Shown here piece by piece: positions 23,562-31,781 of a stretch of 33,362 bases of DNA. The position numbers and the translations under genes are program-made. The notes beneath the pieces were generated by a model, which was not told the origin of the DNA, did not search any database, and worked only from the letters and a program-made list of their open reading frames with translations. This DNA is from JBQTJJ01 sp052387235 (GTDB lineage Bacteria; Actinomycetota; Acidimicrobiia; Acidimicrobiales; GCA-2861595). Numbering within the stretch: the stretch's first letter is position 1; every line of letters begins with the position of its first letter. The stretch lies in the NCBI GenBank assembly GCA_052387235.1, contig JBQTJJ010000052.1, positions 1 through 33,362 on the forward strand, read 5' to 3'.

Positions 23562-24478
23562 CCGGCGACGACCCCGACGTCCCCCCCGAGGGACCGGCGA
23601 CCGGCCCCCCGGGTAGATGGCAGCTCCCTGACGCCCCCGGCGGCGGCGAACCCGGCAGCGGCCCACCCCTGGCGCCGGCGGCCGGGCCTCCCGCGGCCCC
23701 ACCGCCGGCCGCCGGCCCCCCACCCGAGAGCGACGCCCCGGCCGTCCCCGACGAGCCGGCTCCGCCGGGCCGGAACCGGAGCCTGCTGCTGGCCGCGGCG
23801 GGCGCGGTCGTCGTGTTCCTCCTCGTCCGGCGGGACGTCATCGGGCCCGACACGGTGCTGCTGCTGGGCGTGCTGTTCGGCTCGGTGATCCTGCACGAGG
23901 TGTCGCACGGCGCCGTGGCCCTCGGCTTCGGCGACGACACGGCCAAGAAGGCGGGGCGCCTCACCCTGAACCCGCTGCCCCACGTCGACCCGCTCGGCAC
24001 CCTGCTCCTGCCCGCCATCCTGGTGCTGGCCAACGCCCCGCCCTTCGGCTGGGCCAAGCCGGTCCCGGTGAACCCGCGCCAGCTCCGGAACCCGAGGAAC
24101 CACACCGTGGTGGTGAGCCTGGCCGGGCCCGCCGTCAACATCGCCCTGGCCCTGGCGGCCGCACTGGCCCTGCGGACCCTCCATCCCGACACGGCGCTCC
24201 TGGAGCTCTACCGCGACGGCGCCTCCACCACCGACCAGGCCCTGTTCTACCTGGGCGCCGTCAACGTCATCCTCGCCGTGTTCAACCTCATCCCCCTCCC
24301 GCCCCTCGACGGCTCGGCCGTGGTGGAGCGCATGCTCCCGGTGCGGTGGTGGCCCGGCTACCTGCGCCTGCGCCAGTACTCCATGCCCATCCTCTTGGTC
24401 CTGGTGCTGGCCCTGCCCGGTGCCCTCGACCGGCTGTTCGAGCCCGCCCTCGACGCCTGGATCAGCCTGCTCCGCTGA
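23558..24478 (+). CDS. M50 family site-2-type zinc metalloprotease
   Basis: About 306 residues from CTG 23558. Residues 1-70 are Pro/Gly/Ala-rich and disordered. Membrane segments follow (SLLLAAAGAVVVFLLV; TVLLLGVLFGSVILHEVSHG), with the zinc site HEVSH (HExxH, ~113-117). VVSLAGPAVNIALALAAALA and the second metal motif NLIPLPPLDGSAVVE (NxxPxPxLDG) come later. This is the short rhomboid-sized site-2 protease group commonly found beside trpS-scpA in actinobacteria. It cleaves substrates within the membrane; no partner is evident. No ATG/GTG/TTG occurs between the previous stop and the first membrane helix, so the start is either CTG 23558 (CTGA overlap) or an upstream GTG at 23471 inside the zinc-finger gene. 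Confidence 0.88.
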   Translation: MTGDDPDVPPEGPATGPPGRWQLPDAPGGGEPGSGPPLAPAAGPPAAPPPAAGPPPESDAPAVPDEPAPPGRNRSLLLAAAGAVVVFLLVRRDVIGPDTVLLLGVLFGSVILHEVSHGAVALGFGDDTAKKAGRLTLNPLPHVDPLGTLLLPAILVLANAPPFGWAKPVPVNPRQLRNPRNHTVVVSLAGPAVNIALALAAALALRTLHPDTALLELYRDGASTTDQALFYLGAVNVILAVFNLIPLPPLDGSAVVERMLPVRWWPGYLRLRQYSMPILLVLVLALPGALDRLFEPALDAWISLLR

Positions 24479-24488
24479 GTGGAGCGGC

Positions 24489-25475
24489 TCAGCGGGGGAG
24501 CAGGCCCACGGCGTCGCGGGCGGCGGTGAGGGTGGGGGCCGCCACCTCGGAGGCCTTGGCCGCGCCCCGCTCCAGCACGGCGGCGGTGGCGGCCGGGTCG
24601 GCCGCCAGCTCGTGGTACCGCGCCTGCAACGGGGCCAGGAGCTCCACCACCGCCTCTGCCGTGTCCTTCTTGAGGTCGCCGTAGCGGCTGTAGCCGCCGG
24701 CCAGCTGCTCCGGGTCGCCGCCGGTGGCGGCGGCCAGGATGGTGAGGAGGTTGGACACGCCGGGCTGGCCCTCGGGGTCGAAGCGCACCTCGCTGCCGGT
24801 GTCGGTGACGGCCCGCTTGATCTTGCGCTCGATCACGGCCGGCTCGTCCAGCACGAGGAGCGTGCCCTGGGGGGAGTCGGACGACTTCGACATCTTCGAG
24901 GTGGGGGTCTGCAGGTCCATGATCCGGGCGCCGATGCGCGGCACCGCCGCCTCCGGCACGGTGAACACCGGGCCGTAGTTGGCGTTGAACCGGTTGGCCA
25001 GCTGGCGGCACAGCTCGAGGTGCTGGCGCTGTTCGTCGCCCACCGGGACCCGGTCGGCCTGGTACAGGAGGATGTCGGCGGCCTGGAGGACCGGGTAGGT
25101 GAACAGCCCGACCCGGGCGTCGCGCTCGCCGCCCTTGCGGGCCTTGTCCTTGAACTGCACCATGCGCTTCAGCTCGCCCATGCTGGCCACGCACTCGAGG
25201 ATCCACGACAGCTCGGCGTGCTCGGCCACGTGGCTCTGGACGAAGAGGGTGCACACGTCGGGGTCGAGGCCGGCGGCCAGCAGGACCAGCGCCGTCTCCA
25301 GGGTGCGGGCCCGCAGGTCGGCCGGGTCCCGGGGGACGGTGAGGGCGTGGAGGTCGACCACGCAGTAGAAGGACTCGTGCTCGTGCTGGTCCGAGACCCA
25401 GCGGCGGACGGCGCCCAGGTAGTTCCCCAGATGCACGTCGCCGGTGGGCTGGATGCCCGAGAGCACTCTCGTCAC
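24489..25475 (-). CDS. trpS: Tryptophanyl-tRNA synthetase
   Basis: A 328-residue class I aminoacyl-tRNA synthetase charging tRNA-Trp. The GTG start at 25475 gives VTRVLSGIQPTGDVHLGNYL, with the HIGH-like motif as HLGN. FYCVVDLHALTVPRDP, the tryptophan-site region YPVLQAADILLYQADRVPVG and QRQHLELCRQLANRFN follow, then the signature loop TSKMSKSSDSPQGTLLV (KMSKS, ~190). The C-terminal helical domain with GDLKKDTAEAVVELLAPLQA is complete. Length is standard. It is convergent with the M50 gene and divergent from scpA, with only 50 bp between the two start codons. TACCAT sits 6 nt before the start. Confidence 0.98.
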   Translation of the reverse strand: MTRVLSGIQPTGDVHLGNYLGAVRRWVSDQHEHESFYCVVDLHALTVPRDPADLRARTLETALVLLAAGLDPDVCTLFVQSHVAEHAELSWILECVASMGELKRMVQFKDKARKGGERDARVGLFTYPVLQAADILLYQADRVPVGDEQRQHLELCRQLANRFNANYGPVFTVPEAAVPRIGARIMDLQTPTSKMSKSSDSPQGTLLVLDEPAVIERKIKRAVTDTGSEVRFDPEGQPGVSNLLTILAAATGGDPEQLAGGYSRYGDLKKDTAEAVVELLAPLQARYHELAADPAATAAVLERGAAKASEVAAPTLTAARDAVGLLPR

Positions 25476-25481
25476 CGGGGC

Positions 25482-25487
25482 ATGGTA
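25482..25487 (-). promoter_or_regulatory. -10 box, leaderless start of trpS
   Basis: TACCAT on the minus strand, 6 nt before GTG 25475. It lies 26 bp from the oppositely oriented scpA -10, so RNA polymerase footprints on the two promoters must overlap. Confidence 0.55.
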
Positions 25488-25513
25488 TTCGCGGCCCGTC
25501 CCGGCTCCGCCGG

Positions 25514-25519
25514 TAGTCT
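25514..25519 (+). promoter_or_regulatory. -10 box, leaderless start of scpA
   Basis: TAGTCT, 6 nt before GTG 25526, back to back with the trpS promoter. Confidence 0.62.
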
Positions 25520-25525
25520 CGGGCA

Positions 25526-26332
25526 GTGCCCTACGAGGTCTCCACACCGGTGTTCGAGGGCCCCTTCGACCTGCTGCTGCACCTGATCACCCGCCAGCAG
25601 GTCGACCTCTACGAGGTGCGGCTGAGCGCCATCGTCGACGCCTACCTGGCCCACCTCGACGTCATGGAGACGCTCGACCTCGACGTGGCCACCGAGTTCC
25701 TCCTGATCGCCGCCACCCTTATCGAGCTCAAGAGCAGCCGCCTCCTCCCCGGCCTGGCCGATTCCGAGATGGACGAGGAGCTGTCCCTCTGGGAGGAGCG
25801 CGACCTGCTCCTGGCCCGGTTGCTGGAGTGCAAGACGTTCAAGGACGCGGCCCGGGCCCTGGACCGCCTGTCGGCCACCGCCGACCGCTCCCGGCCCCGG
25901 GTGGCGGGCATGGAGGAGCGCTTCTTGTCCCTCGTGCCGGACGTGCTGGCCGGCGTCGGCCCCGAGGACCTGAAGGCGGCCCTGCTGCGGGCCCTGGCCC
26001 CCAAGCCCCCGCCGCCCCGGGTCGACCTCGGCCACGTGGCCATGATCAAGGCCAGCGTGCGGGACTCGGTGGAGGAGCTGAGCGCGGTGCTGCCGGCCAC
26101 CGGCCCCACCACCTTCCGCCGCCTCACCGCCGGCATCGGGGAGCGCATCGAGGTCATCGTGCGCTTCCTCGCGCTGCTGGAGCTGTACAAGGACGGGCTG
26201 GTGGAGCTGGACCAGGCCACCACCTTCGGCGAGCTGCTGGTCACCTGGATCGGCCCGCCCGTCGGCGCGGTGGCGGCGGCCGCCACCTGGGCCGCCTCGG
26301 CCGCGGTGTCGTCCGGGGGCGAGGAGGGGTGA
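25526..26332 (+). CDS. scpA: Segregation and condensation protein A
   Basis: A 268-residue kleisin that bridges SMC heads in the bacterial condensin. The N-terminal helical domain reads YEVSTPVFEGPFDLLLHLIT then RQQVDLYEVRLSAI, the family signature, and DLDVATEFLLIAATLIELKS follows. The middle linker is acidic. The C-terminal winged helix (about 175-235) includes TTFRRLTAGIGERIEVIVRF and LALLELYKDGLVELDQATTF. GTG 25526 is fixed by the conserved N-terminus and the promoter. Its stop overlaps the scpB GTG as GTGA. parA, which precedes scpA in mycobacteria, is absent here; trpS takes its place in the opposite orientation. Confidence 0.97.
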   Translation: MPYEVSTPVFEGPFDLLLHLITRQQVDLYEVRLSAIVDAYLAHLDVMETLDLDVATEFLLIAATLIELKSSRLLPGLADSEMDEELSLWEERDLLLARLLECKTFKDAARALDRLSATADRSRPRVAGMEERFLSLVPDVLAGVGPEDLKAALLRALAPKPPPPRVDLGHVAMIKASVRDSVEELSAVLPATGPTTFRRLTAGIGERIEVIVRFLALLELYKDGLVELDQATTFGELLVTWIGPPVGAVAAAATWAASAAVSSGGEEG

Positions 26333-26895
26333 GCCTGTCCGAGGACCTCCGGGCCATCGAGGCCGTGCTCATGGTGGCGGCCGACCCGGTGGAGCCGGCG
26401 CTGCTGGCCCAGCTGCTCGAGGTCACGCCGGCCCGCCTGGACGAGCTGTGCGCCGAGCTGGCCGCCTCCTACGAGGCCGAGGAACGGGGCTTCGTGCTGG
26501 CCCGGGTGGCGGGCGGCTACCGCTTCCAGAGCGCCCCCGACATGGCCCCGTACATCGAGCGCTTCGTCCTCGACGGCCAGACGGCCCGGCTGTCGGCCGC
26601 CGCCCTCGAGACCCTCGCCATCGTGGCCTACAAGCAGCCGGTGTCGCGGGCCCAGCTGTCGGCCATCCGGGGCGTGAACGTGGACGGCGTGGTCCGCACC
26701 CTGCAGCAGCGGGGCTACGTGGCCGAGGTGGCCCGGGACCCGGGGCCCGGCCAGGCCGTGCTCTACGGCACCACCAGCGCCTTCCTCGAGAAGCTCGGCC
26801 TCGACACGCTCGACGACCTGCCCCCGCTGGGCGACTTCGTGCCCGACGCCGGGATGGTGGAGACGCTGGAGCAGGGCCTGCGTCCCATGGAATGA
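26329..26895 (+). CDS. scpB: Segregation and condensation protein B
   Basis: A 188-residue protein with two winged-helix domains that dimerises and binds ScpA in the SMC-ScpAB complex. Characteristic segments are LRAIEAVLMVAADPVEPALL, FVLARVAGGYRFQSAPDMAP and the signature LSAAALETLAIVAYKQPVSR, followed by AQLSAIRGVNVDGVVRTLQQ and YGTTSAFLEKLGLDTLDDLP. The product is slightly shorter than many homologues, with no acidic tail. GTG 26329 overlaps the scpA stop; its own TGA overlaps the rluB ATG. Translational coupling should keep ScpA and ScpB made in proportion. Confidence 0.97.
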   Translation: MSLSEDLRAIEAVLMVAADPVEPALLAQLLEVTPARLDELCAELAASYEAEERGFVLARVAGGYRFQSAPDMAPYIERFVLDGQTARLSAAALETLAIVAYKQPVSRAQLSAIRGVNVDGVVRTLQQRGYVAEVARDPGPGQAVLYGTTSAFLEKLGLDTLDDLPPLGDFVPDAGMVETLEQGLRPME

Positions 26896-27638
26896 CGCCC
26901 ACGGTCCCCGCGCTGCCGGACGGCGAGCGCCTGCAGAAGGTCCTGGCCCGCACCGGCTTCGGTAGCCGGCGGGTGTGCGAGGACCTCATCGCGGCGGGGC
27001 GGGTCCGGGTCAACGGCGAGGTGGCGGTGCTGGGCCGGCGGGTCGACCCCGACCATGACCGGGTGGAGGTGGACGGCGCCGGCGTCGGCGTCCGCGCCGG
27101 CCTGGTCCACTACCTGCTGAACAAGCCGAGAGGGGTGGTGAGCACCGCCGCCGACCCCCAGGGCCGCCCCACCGTCGTGCAGCTGGTCCCGGCCGAGCCG
27201 CGGGTCTTCCCGGTGGGCCGGCTCGACACCGACAGCGAGGGCCTCCTGCTGCTCACCAACGACGGTGAGCTGACCCACCGCCTCACCCACCCGTCGTTCG
27301 GCGTGGAGAAGGAGTACCTGGCCGAGGTGGACGGCACGCCGACGCCGGCCGCGCTGCGGCAGCTGCGCGAAGGCGTGGTCCTCGACGACGGCCCCACCGC
27401 GCCGGCGCGGGTGGCGGCGGTGCCTCCCCGGGCCCTGCGCCTCGTGATCCACGAGGGCCGCAACCGCCAGGTGCGGCGCATGTGCGAGGCGGTCGGGCTC
27501 CCCGTGGTGCGCCTGGTGCGCACCCGCATCGGGCCCCTGGCCGACCGCGACCTGGCTCCCGGCGCGTGGCGGGAGCTGTCCCTGGCCGAGGTCCGGGCCC
27601 TGGCCACGGCGGCCGGGGCCGGGGGAGAGCCTGAGTAG
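26892..27638 (+). CDS. rluB: RluB-type 23S rRNA pseudouridine synthase
   Basis: A 248-residue enzyme of the RsuA/RluB family. The S4 domain (RLQKVLARTGFGSRRVCEDL, ~14-60) is followed by the synthase domain: LNKPRGVVSTAADPQGRPTV, then the catalytic motif GRLDTDSEGLLLLTNDGELT with the nucleophilic Asp, FGVEKEYLAEVDG, and the C-terminal HEGRNRQVRRMCEAVGLPVV. It probably isomerises a uridine in the 23S peptidyl-transferase region; the exact site is inferred from family. It follows scpB with an ATGA overlap, the arrangement typical of Gram-positives. The TAG stop doubles as the first half of the next promoter's -10 box. Confidence 0.95.
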   Translation: MTPTVPALPDGERLQKVLARTGFGSRRVCEDLIAAGRVRVNGEVAVLGRRVDPDHDRVEVDGAGVGVRAGLVHYLLNKPRGVVSTAADPQGRPTVVQLVPAEPRVFPVGRLDTDSEGLLLLTNDGELTHRLTHPSFGVEKEYLAEVDGTPTPAALRQLREGVVLDDGPTAPARVAAVPPRALRLVIHEGRNRQVRRMCEAVGLPVVRLVRTRIGPLADRDLAPGAWRELSLAEVRALATAAGAGGEPE

Positions 27639-27641
27639 AGT
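27636..27641 (+). promoter_or_regulatory. -10 box of aroH, formed by the rluB stop codon
   Basis: TAGAGT, 6 nt before GTG 27648. Its first three bases are the TAG stop of rluB, as seen also at 23211. Confidence 0.58.
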
Positions 27642-27647
27642 CGGCCC

Positions 27648-28016
27648 GTGCCCGCCACGGTCCGTGCGCTGCGGGGCGCCACCCGGGTGGACGCCGACAC
27701 GAGGGAGCAGGTCACCGAACGCGTCCAGGCCCTCGTCACCTGCCTGCTGGAACGGAACCAGATCACCGGCGACGACCTGGTGAGCGTGATCTTCACCGCC
27801 ACCGACGACATCCACTCCATGTTCCCGGCCGAGGCGGCCCGGGGCGTGGGCCTGGGCGACGTGCCGCTGCTGTGCGCCCAGGAGCTCGAGGTCGACGGCA
27901 AGCCGACGCGGTGCATCCGCGTCCTCATGCACGTCACGACGGAGAAGGCGCGCTCGGAGCTGCACCACGTGTACCTCGAGGGCACGGCCGTGCTGCGCGA
28001 TGACCTCCCCGAGTGA
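27648..28016 (+). CDS. aroH: Chorismate mutase, AroH class
   Basis: A 122-residue monofunctional chorismate mutase of the trimeric AroH fold. It converts chorismate to prephenate, the branch point to Phe and Tyr. Conserved segments: VRALRGATRVDADTREQVTE (the active-site Arg of the first strand is in RALRGAT), DLVSVIFTATDDIHSMFPAE, LLCAQELEVDG (Cys and Glu of the site), RCIRVLMHV (Arg90 equivalent) and HHVYLEGTAVLRDD. It is followed with a 17-bp overlap by tyrA, which uses prephenate. It has its own promoter within the rluB end, so the aromatic cluster can be expressed apart from scpAB-rluB. Confidence 0.96.
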   Translation: MPATVRALRGATRVDADTREQVTERVQALVTCLLERNQITGDDLVSVIFTATDDIHSMFPAEAARGVGLGDVPLLCAQELEVDGKPTRCIRVLMHVTTEKARSELHHVYLEGTAVLRDDLPE

Positions 28017-29073
28017 CACCGGGGCCCGGGCCCAGGTCGTCGGCACCGGGCTCATCGGCGCGTCGATCGGCCTGGCCCTGCGGGCCCGCGGCTGGCACGT
28101 CACCGGCCGCGACCGGGACCCGGCGCGGGTCGAGGAGGCCCGGGCCGCCGGCGCCCTCGACGACGTCGGCACCGACCCGGCGGCCGAGATCACGTTCGTG
28201 GCCACGCCCGTGTCCACCGTGGCCGGCGCGGCCCGGGAGGCGCTGGCCGGCGGCGGCGTGGTCACCGACGTCGGCAGCGTGAAGGGCCCCATCGTGGCCG
28301 AGCTGGCCTCGCCCCGGTTCATCGGGGGCCACCCCATGGCCGGCTCGGAGCAGGAGGGGGTGCGGGGCGCCGACCCCGAGCTGTTCGAGGGCGCCACATG
28401 GGTCCTCACGCCGACGGAGCAGACCGACGCCGCCGCCTATGCCCGGGTCCGCTCGGTGGTGTCGAGCCTGGGGGCCGACGTGGTGGCCGTCACGCCCGAG
28501 CGCCACGACTCGCTGGTGGCGCTGGTGTCCCACGTCCCCCACCTCACCGCCGCCACCTTGATGTGCCTGGCCGCCGACGGCGCCGAGGCCGACGGCACCC
28601 TCCTGCGCCTGGCGGCCGGGGGCTTCCGGGACATGACCCGCGTGGCCGCCGGCCACCCCGGGATCTGGCCCGACATCTGCGCCGAGAACCGGGCCGCCAT
28701 CGTCGACGCCCTCGACCGGCTGGTGGCGTCGCTGGCCGACATGCGCACCGTGGTGGCGGCCGGCGACCGCCCGGGCCTGCTCCGGACCCTGGACGCGGCC
28801 CGCCACGCCCGCAGCAACCTTCCCCGGGGCGTGGCCCGGCCCGAGGGGCTGGCCGAGGTCCGGGTCCCGGTGGCCGACCGGCCCGGCGTGCTGGCCGAGG
28901 TCACCACCCTCGCCGGCGAGCTCTCCGTCAACATCGAGGACCTGGAGATCGCCCACTCGGCCGAGGGCGAGCGGGGCGTGCTCCTCCTCGTGGTCGACGC
29001 CGCCGACGCCGAGCGCCTCCGGGCCGCCCTGGTGGGGCGGGGGTACCGCCCCTCGCTGCACCCATTGTCATGA
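28000..29073 (+). CDS. tyrA: Prephenate (or arogenate) dehydrogenase with ACT domain
   Basis: A 357-residue enzyme of tyrosine synthesis. The NAD(P) Rossmann domain has VVGTGLIGASIGLALRARGW (~14-33), then TFVATPVSTVAGAAREALAG, VTDVGSVKGPIVAEL and the signature IGGHPMAGSEQEGVRGADPE. The helical dimerisation domain includes HDSLVALVSHVPHLTAATLM and GFRDMTRVAAGHPGIWPDIC. A C-terminal ACT domain (~285-350; VRVPVADRPGVLAEVTTLAG) suggests allosteric control, probably by tyrosine. Whether prephenate or arogenate is preferred cannot be read. ATG 28000 lies 17 bp inside aroH; the next gene, aroA, overlaps as ATGA. Confidence 0.95.
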   Translation: MTSPSDTGARAQVVGTGLIGASIGLALRARGWHVTGRDRDPARVEEARAAGALDDVGTDPAAEITFVATPVSTVAGAAREALAGGGVVTDVGSVKGPIVAELASPRFIGGHPMAGSEQEGVRGADPELFEGATWVLTPTEQTDAAAYARVRSVVSSLGADVVAVTPERHDSLVALVSHVPHLTAATLMCLAADGAEADGTLLRLAAGGFRDMTRVAAGHPGIWPDICAENRAAIVDALDRLVASLADMRTVVAAGDRPGLLRTLDAARHARSNLPRGVARPEGLAEVRVPVADRPGVLAEVTTLAGELSVNIEDLEIAHSAEGERGVLLLVVDAADAERLRAALVGRGYRPSLHPLS

Positions 29074-30368
29074 GCGGCGACGGCGTGCTGGTGGTGGAGG
29101 GGGGGCGCCCGCTGCAGGGCCGCATCCGCGTCCCGGGCGACAAGTCGGTGTCCCACCGGGCCCTGCTCCTCGCCGGCCTGGCCGAGGGGACGTCGACCGT
29201 CACCGGGCTGTCCGGTGGGGACGACGTGGCCCGGACCGCCGCCGCCCTCCGGGCCCTCGGGGTCCGCATCGAACACGGCGCCGGCGGCGAGGTGGTCGTG
29301 CACGGCGGCGGGCGAGCGGCGCTGCACCGGCCCGACGACCGGCTGGACGTCGGCAACTCGGGCACCGGCATGCGGCTGCTGGCCGGCTTCTGCGCCCCGC
29401 TGCCGTGGGTGACGACCCTGGCCGGCGACGAGTCCCTCGGCCGGCGCCCCATGGACCGGGTGGCCCGCCCGCTGCGGGCCATGGGCGCCGCCGTGGCCGG
29501 GAGCGGCCCCGACGACCGGCCGCCGCTCGTGGTGGAGGGTGGCGCCCTCACCGGCATCGAGTACGACCTGCCCGTCCCCAGCGCCCAGGTGAAGGGGGCG
29601 GTCCTGCTGGCCGGGCTCGGCGCCGAGGGCGAGACGGTGGTGCGCGAGCGCGTCCTCACCCGGGCCCACACCGAGGAGCTGCTGGCCCTGTTCGGGGCGG
29701 ACGTCGAGGTGAGTGGCGACCGCCTCACCACGCGGGTCCGGCCCTCGATCCTGTCGCCGGTGCGGGTGCAGGTGCCCGGCGACCCCTCCCAGGCCGCCTT
29801 CTGGGTGGTGGCGGCGTGCATCACGCCCGGCAGCGACCTGGTGGTCGAAGGGGTGTACGTCGGGCAGGCCCGGGCCGGCTTCCTCGGCGTGCTGGCCCGC
29901 ATGGGCGCGTCGATCGAGGTCGAGCGCCACTACGACGGCACCGCCGACGTGCGGGCCCGGGCCGGCGCCCTGCAGGGAACCACGGTGGACGGCGACGAGG
30001 TGCCGGGCCTGATCGACGAGATCCCCGCTCTGGCCGTGGCCGCCTCCGTCGCCGACGGGCCCACCACCTTCGCCGGCGCGGCCGAGCTGCGGGTGAAGGA
30101 GAGCGACCGGGTGGCCACGCTCGCCTCGGAGCTGTCGGCCGTCGGTATCGTGGTGGAGGCCCGGCCCGACGGGCTGGTGGTGACCGGCGGCGGCCGGCCG
30201 GCCGGCGGTGCGGTGCGCTCCCACGGCGACCACCGCGTCGCCATGGCCCTGGCCGTGGCCGGGCTGGCCTCGCCGGCCGGCGGTCCGCCGACCCGGATCG
30301 AAGGGTGGGACGTGGTGGCCACCAGCTACCCCGGATTCGAGGAGGACCTGCGCCAGCTATGCCGGTGA
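29070..30368 (+). CDS. aroA: 3-phosphoshikimate 1-carboxyvinyltransferase (EPSP synthase)
   Basis: A 432-residue enzyme that joins shikimate 3-phosphate and PEP to give EPSP, the penultimate step to chorismate. Motifs in order: RIRVPGDKSVSHRALLLAGL (Lys-Ser substrate site), LDVGNSGTGMRLLAGFCAPL (the class signature, ~92-111), AGDESLGRRPMDRVARPLRA, VPSAQVKGAVLLAGLGAEGE, VPGDPSQAAFWVVAACITPG, IDEIPALAVAASVADGPTTF (catalytic Asp/Glu), LRVKESDRVATLASELSAVG and SHGDHRVAMALAVAGL. The GNSGTGMR loop carries Gly-Thr-Gly, resembling bacterial class II enzymes; glyphosate sensitivity is not predicted. It overlaps tyrA by 4 bp and cmk by 10 bp. Confidence 0.97.
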   Translation: MSGDGVLVVEGGRPLQGRIRVPGDKSVSHRALLLAGLAEGTSTVTGLSGGDDVARTAAALRALGVRIEHGAGGEVVVHGGGRAALHRPDDRLDVGNSGTGMRLLAGFCAPLPWVTTLAGDESLGRRPMDRVARPLRAMGAAVAGSGPDDRPPLVVEGGALTGIEYDLPVPSAQVKGAVLLAGLGAEGETVVRERVLTRAHTEELLALFGADVEVSGDRLTTRVRPSILSPVRVQVPGDPSQAAFWVVAACITPGSDLVVEGVYVGQARAGFLGVLARMGASIEVERHYDGTADVRARAGALQGTTVDGDEVPGLIDEIPALAVAASVADGPTTFAGAAELRVKESDRVATLASELSAVGIVVEARPDGLVVTGGGRPAGGAVRSHGDHRVAMALAVAGLASPAGGPPTRIEGWDVVATSYPGFEEDLRQLCR

Positions 30369-31039
30369 TCGCCATCGACGGTCCGGCCGGGTCCGGCAAG
30401 TCCACCGTGGCCCGGGCCGTCGCGGCGCGGCTCGCCCTCGACCACCTCGATACGGGTGCCATGTACCGGTCGGTGGCCTTCGCCGCCCTGCGCGACGACA
30501 TCGACCCGGCCGACGAGGCCCGGGTCGCGGCGCTGGCCCGGCAGGTGGAGATCGAGGTCAACGACCACGTGCTGGTGGACGGCGCCGATGCCACCGACGC
30601 CATACGGGGGCCGGCGGTGAGCCTGGCCGTGAGCGCGGTGGCCCAGAACCTGCACGTGCGCACCGAGCTGGTGCGGCGCCAGCGGGAGTGGGTCGCGGCC
30701 CGGCCCGGCGCGGTGGTGGAGGGGCGCGACATCACCAGCGTGGTCCTGCCCGACGCCGACGTGAAGGTGTACCTCACCGCCTCGGACGAGGAGCGGGCCC
30801 GGCGTCGGGCGGCCGAGACGGGCCAGCCGGCACCGGCCGATGTGGCGGCCGACCTGGCCCGGCGCGACCACATCGACTCGAGCCGGGCCGCGTCCCCCCT
30901 GGTGATCGCCGAGGGGGCGGTGGTGATCGACACCACCCACCGGTCGGTGCCGGAGATCGTGGACGCGGTCCTGGCCCTGCTGGCGGGCGCGGCGTCCTCG
31001 GGTCCGGGGCCGTCCGCCGGCCCGGGGGAGCCGTCGTGA
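30359..31039 (+). CDS. cmk: Cytidylate kinase
   Basis: A 226-residue kinase converting CMP and dCMP to the diphosphates with ATP. The P-loop is IAIDGPAGSGKSTVARAVAA (~4-23). The CMP-binding segments are LDTGAMYRSVAFAALRDDID, RGPAVSLAVSAVAQNLHVRT, VVEGRDITSVVLPDADVKVY and the lid ASDEERARRRAAETGQPAPA with ARRDHIDSSRAASPL. A short Gly/Pro/Ser-rich tail of about 15 residues ends the protein. ATG 30359 lies 10 bp inside aroA; the stop overlaps the plsC GTG. The aroA-cmk-plsC order is common in Gram-positives; in M. tuberculosis cmk is followed by der, which is not seen here. Confidence 0.97.
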   Translation: MPVIAIDGPAGSGKSTVARAVAARLALDHLDTGAMYRSVAFAALRDDIDPADEARVAALARQVEIEVNDHVLVDGADATDAIRGPAVSLAVSAVAQNLHVRTELVRRQREWVAARPGAVVEGRDITSVVLPDADVKVYLTASDEERARRRAAETGQPAPADVAADLARRDHIDSSRAASPLVIAEGAVVIDTTHRSVPEIVDAVLALLAGAASSGPGPSAGPGEPS

Positions 31040-31692
31040 GCGCAACGCCCACCCAGCTGCAGCTCTACCGGGTGTGCCGCAACGCCCTGGTGGGCTTCTG
31101 CAAGGTGTTCTGGCGGCTCGAGGTCCACGGGCGAGAGCACCTGCCCGAGGGGGCCTACGTGCTGGCGCCGGTGCACCGGTCGAACATCGACACGCCCCTG
31201 GTAGCGGGCGTCACCACCCGCCGGCTGCGGTACATGGGCAAGGACTCCATGTGGAAGCTGCGGGCGCCGGGGTGGCTGTTCAGCGCCCTGGGCGCCTTCC
31301 CGGTGAAGCGCGGCACCGCCGACCGCGTGGCCCTGCGGCGCTGCCTCGAGGTCCTGGCCGAGGGGGAGCCGCTGGTGGTCTTCCCCGAGGGGGGCCGTCG
31401 GTCGGGCCCGGTCGTGGGCGAGATCTCCGAGGGCGCCGCCTACCTCGCCATCCGGGCCGGCGTCCCCCTGGTGCCGGTGGGGATCGGCGGCTCGGAGCGG
31501 GCCATGACCAAGGGCTCCAAGGTGCTGCGCCCCGTGCCCACCGCGGTGGTGGTGGGCCCACCGCTCCTGCCGCCGGCGGGCGAGGTGAAGGACGGCCACG
31601 CCCCGCGCCGGGCCGTGCGCGAGCTCACCGAGCGGCTGCGGGAGGAGCTCCAGCGCCTGTTCGACGACGCCCAGGCACGGGTGGGCAGCTGA
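31036..31692 (+). CDS. plsC: 1-acylglycerol-3-phosphate O-acyltransferase (PlsC family)
   Basis: A 218-residue acyltransferase that probably adds the second acyl chain to lysophosphatidic acid at the cytoplasmic membrane face. The catalytic HX4D box is VHRSNIDTPLVAG (about residues 51-63). The GxFPVKRG block (LGAFPVKRGTADR), the glycerol-phosphate-binding FPEGGRRSG (~117-125) and the block IV motif VPLVPVGIGG follow. The N-terminus has only a weakly hydrophobic segment, usual for short bacterial PlsC. GTG 31036 overlaps the cmk stop as GTGA. In many Firmicutes cmk-plsC is followed by ispH; here ispH is nearby but on the other strand. Confidence 0.93.
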   Translation: MSATPTQLQLYRVCRNALVGFCKVFWRLEVHGREHLPEGAYVLAPVHRSNIDTPLVAGVTTRRLRYMGKDSMWKLRAPGWLFSALGAFPVKRGTADRVALRRCLEVLAEGEPLVVFPEGGRRSGPVVGEISEGAAYLAIRAGVPLVPVGIGGSERAMTKGSKVLRPVPTAVVVGPPLLPPAGEVKDGHAPRRAVRELTERLREELQRLFDDAQARVGS

Positions 31693-31733
31693 ACGACGGC
31701 GGCGGTCCGGCCGGCCGGGTGGCCCTGTCCGGC

Positions 31734-31763
31734 GCCGCCCCCGTCTCAACCGGAGGGGGCGGC
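31734..31763 (+). terminator. Possible hairpin after plsC
   Basis: GCCGCCCCC (31734-31742) pairs with GGGGGCGGC (31755-31763) around a 12-nt loop. It lies between the plsC stop and the next GTG. No U-tract follows, so it may be a weak or Rho-dependent end, or a chance pairing in GC-rich DNA. Confidence 0.3.
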
Positions 31764-31781
31764 CGGTCGACATACCCGCCT

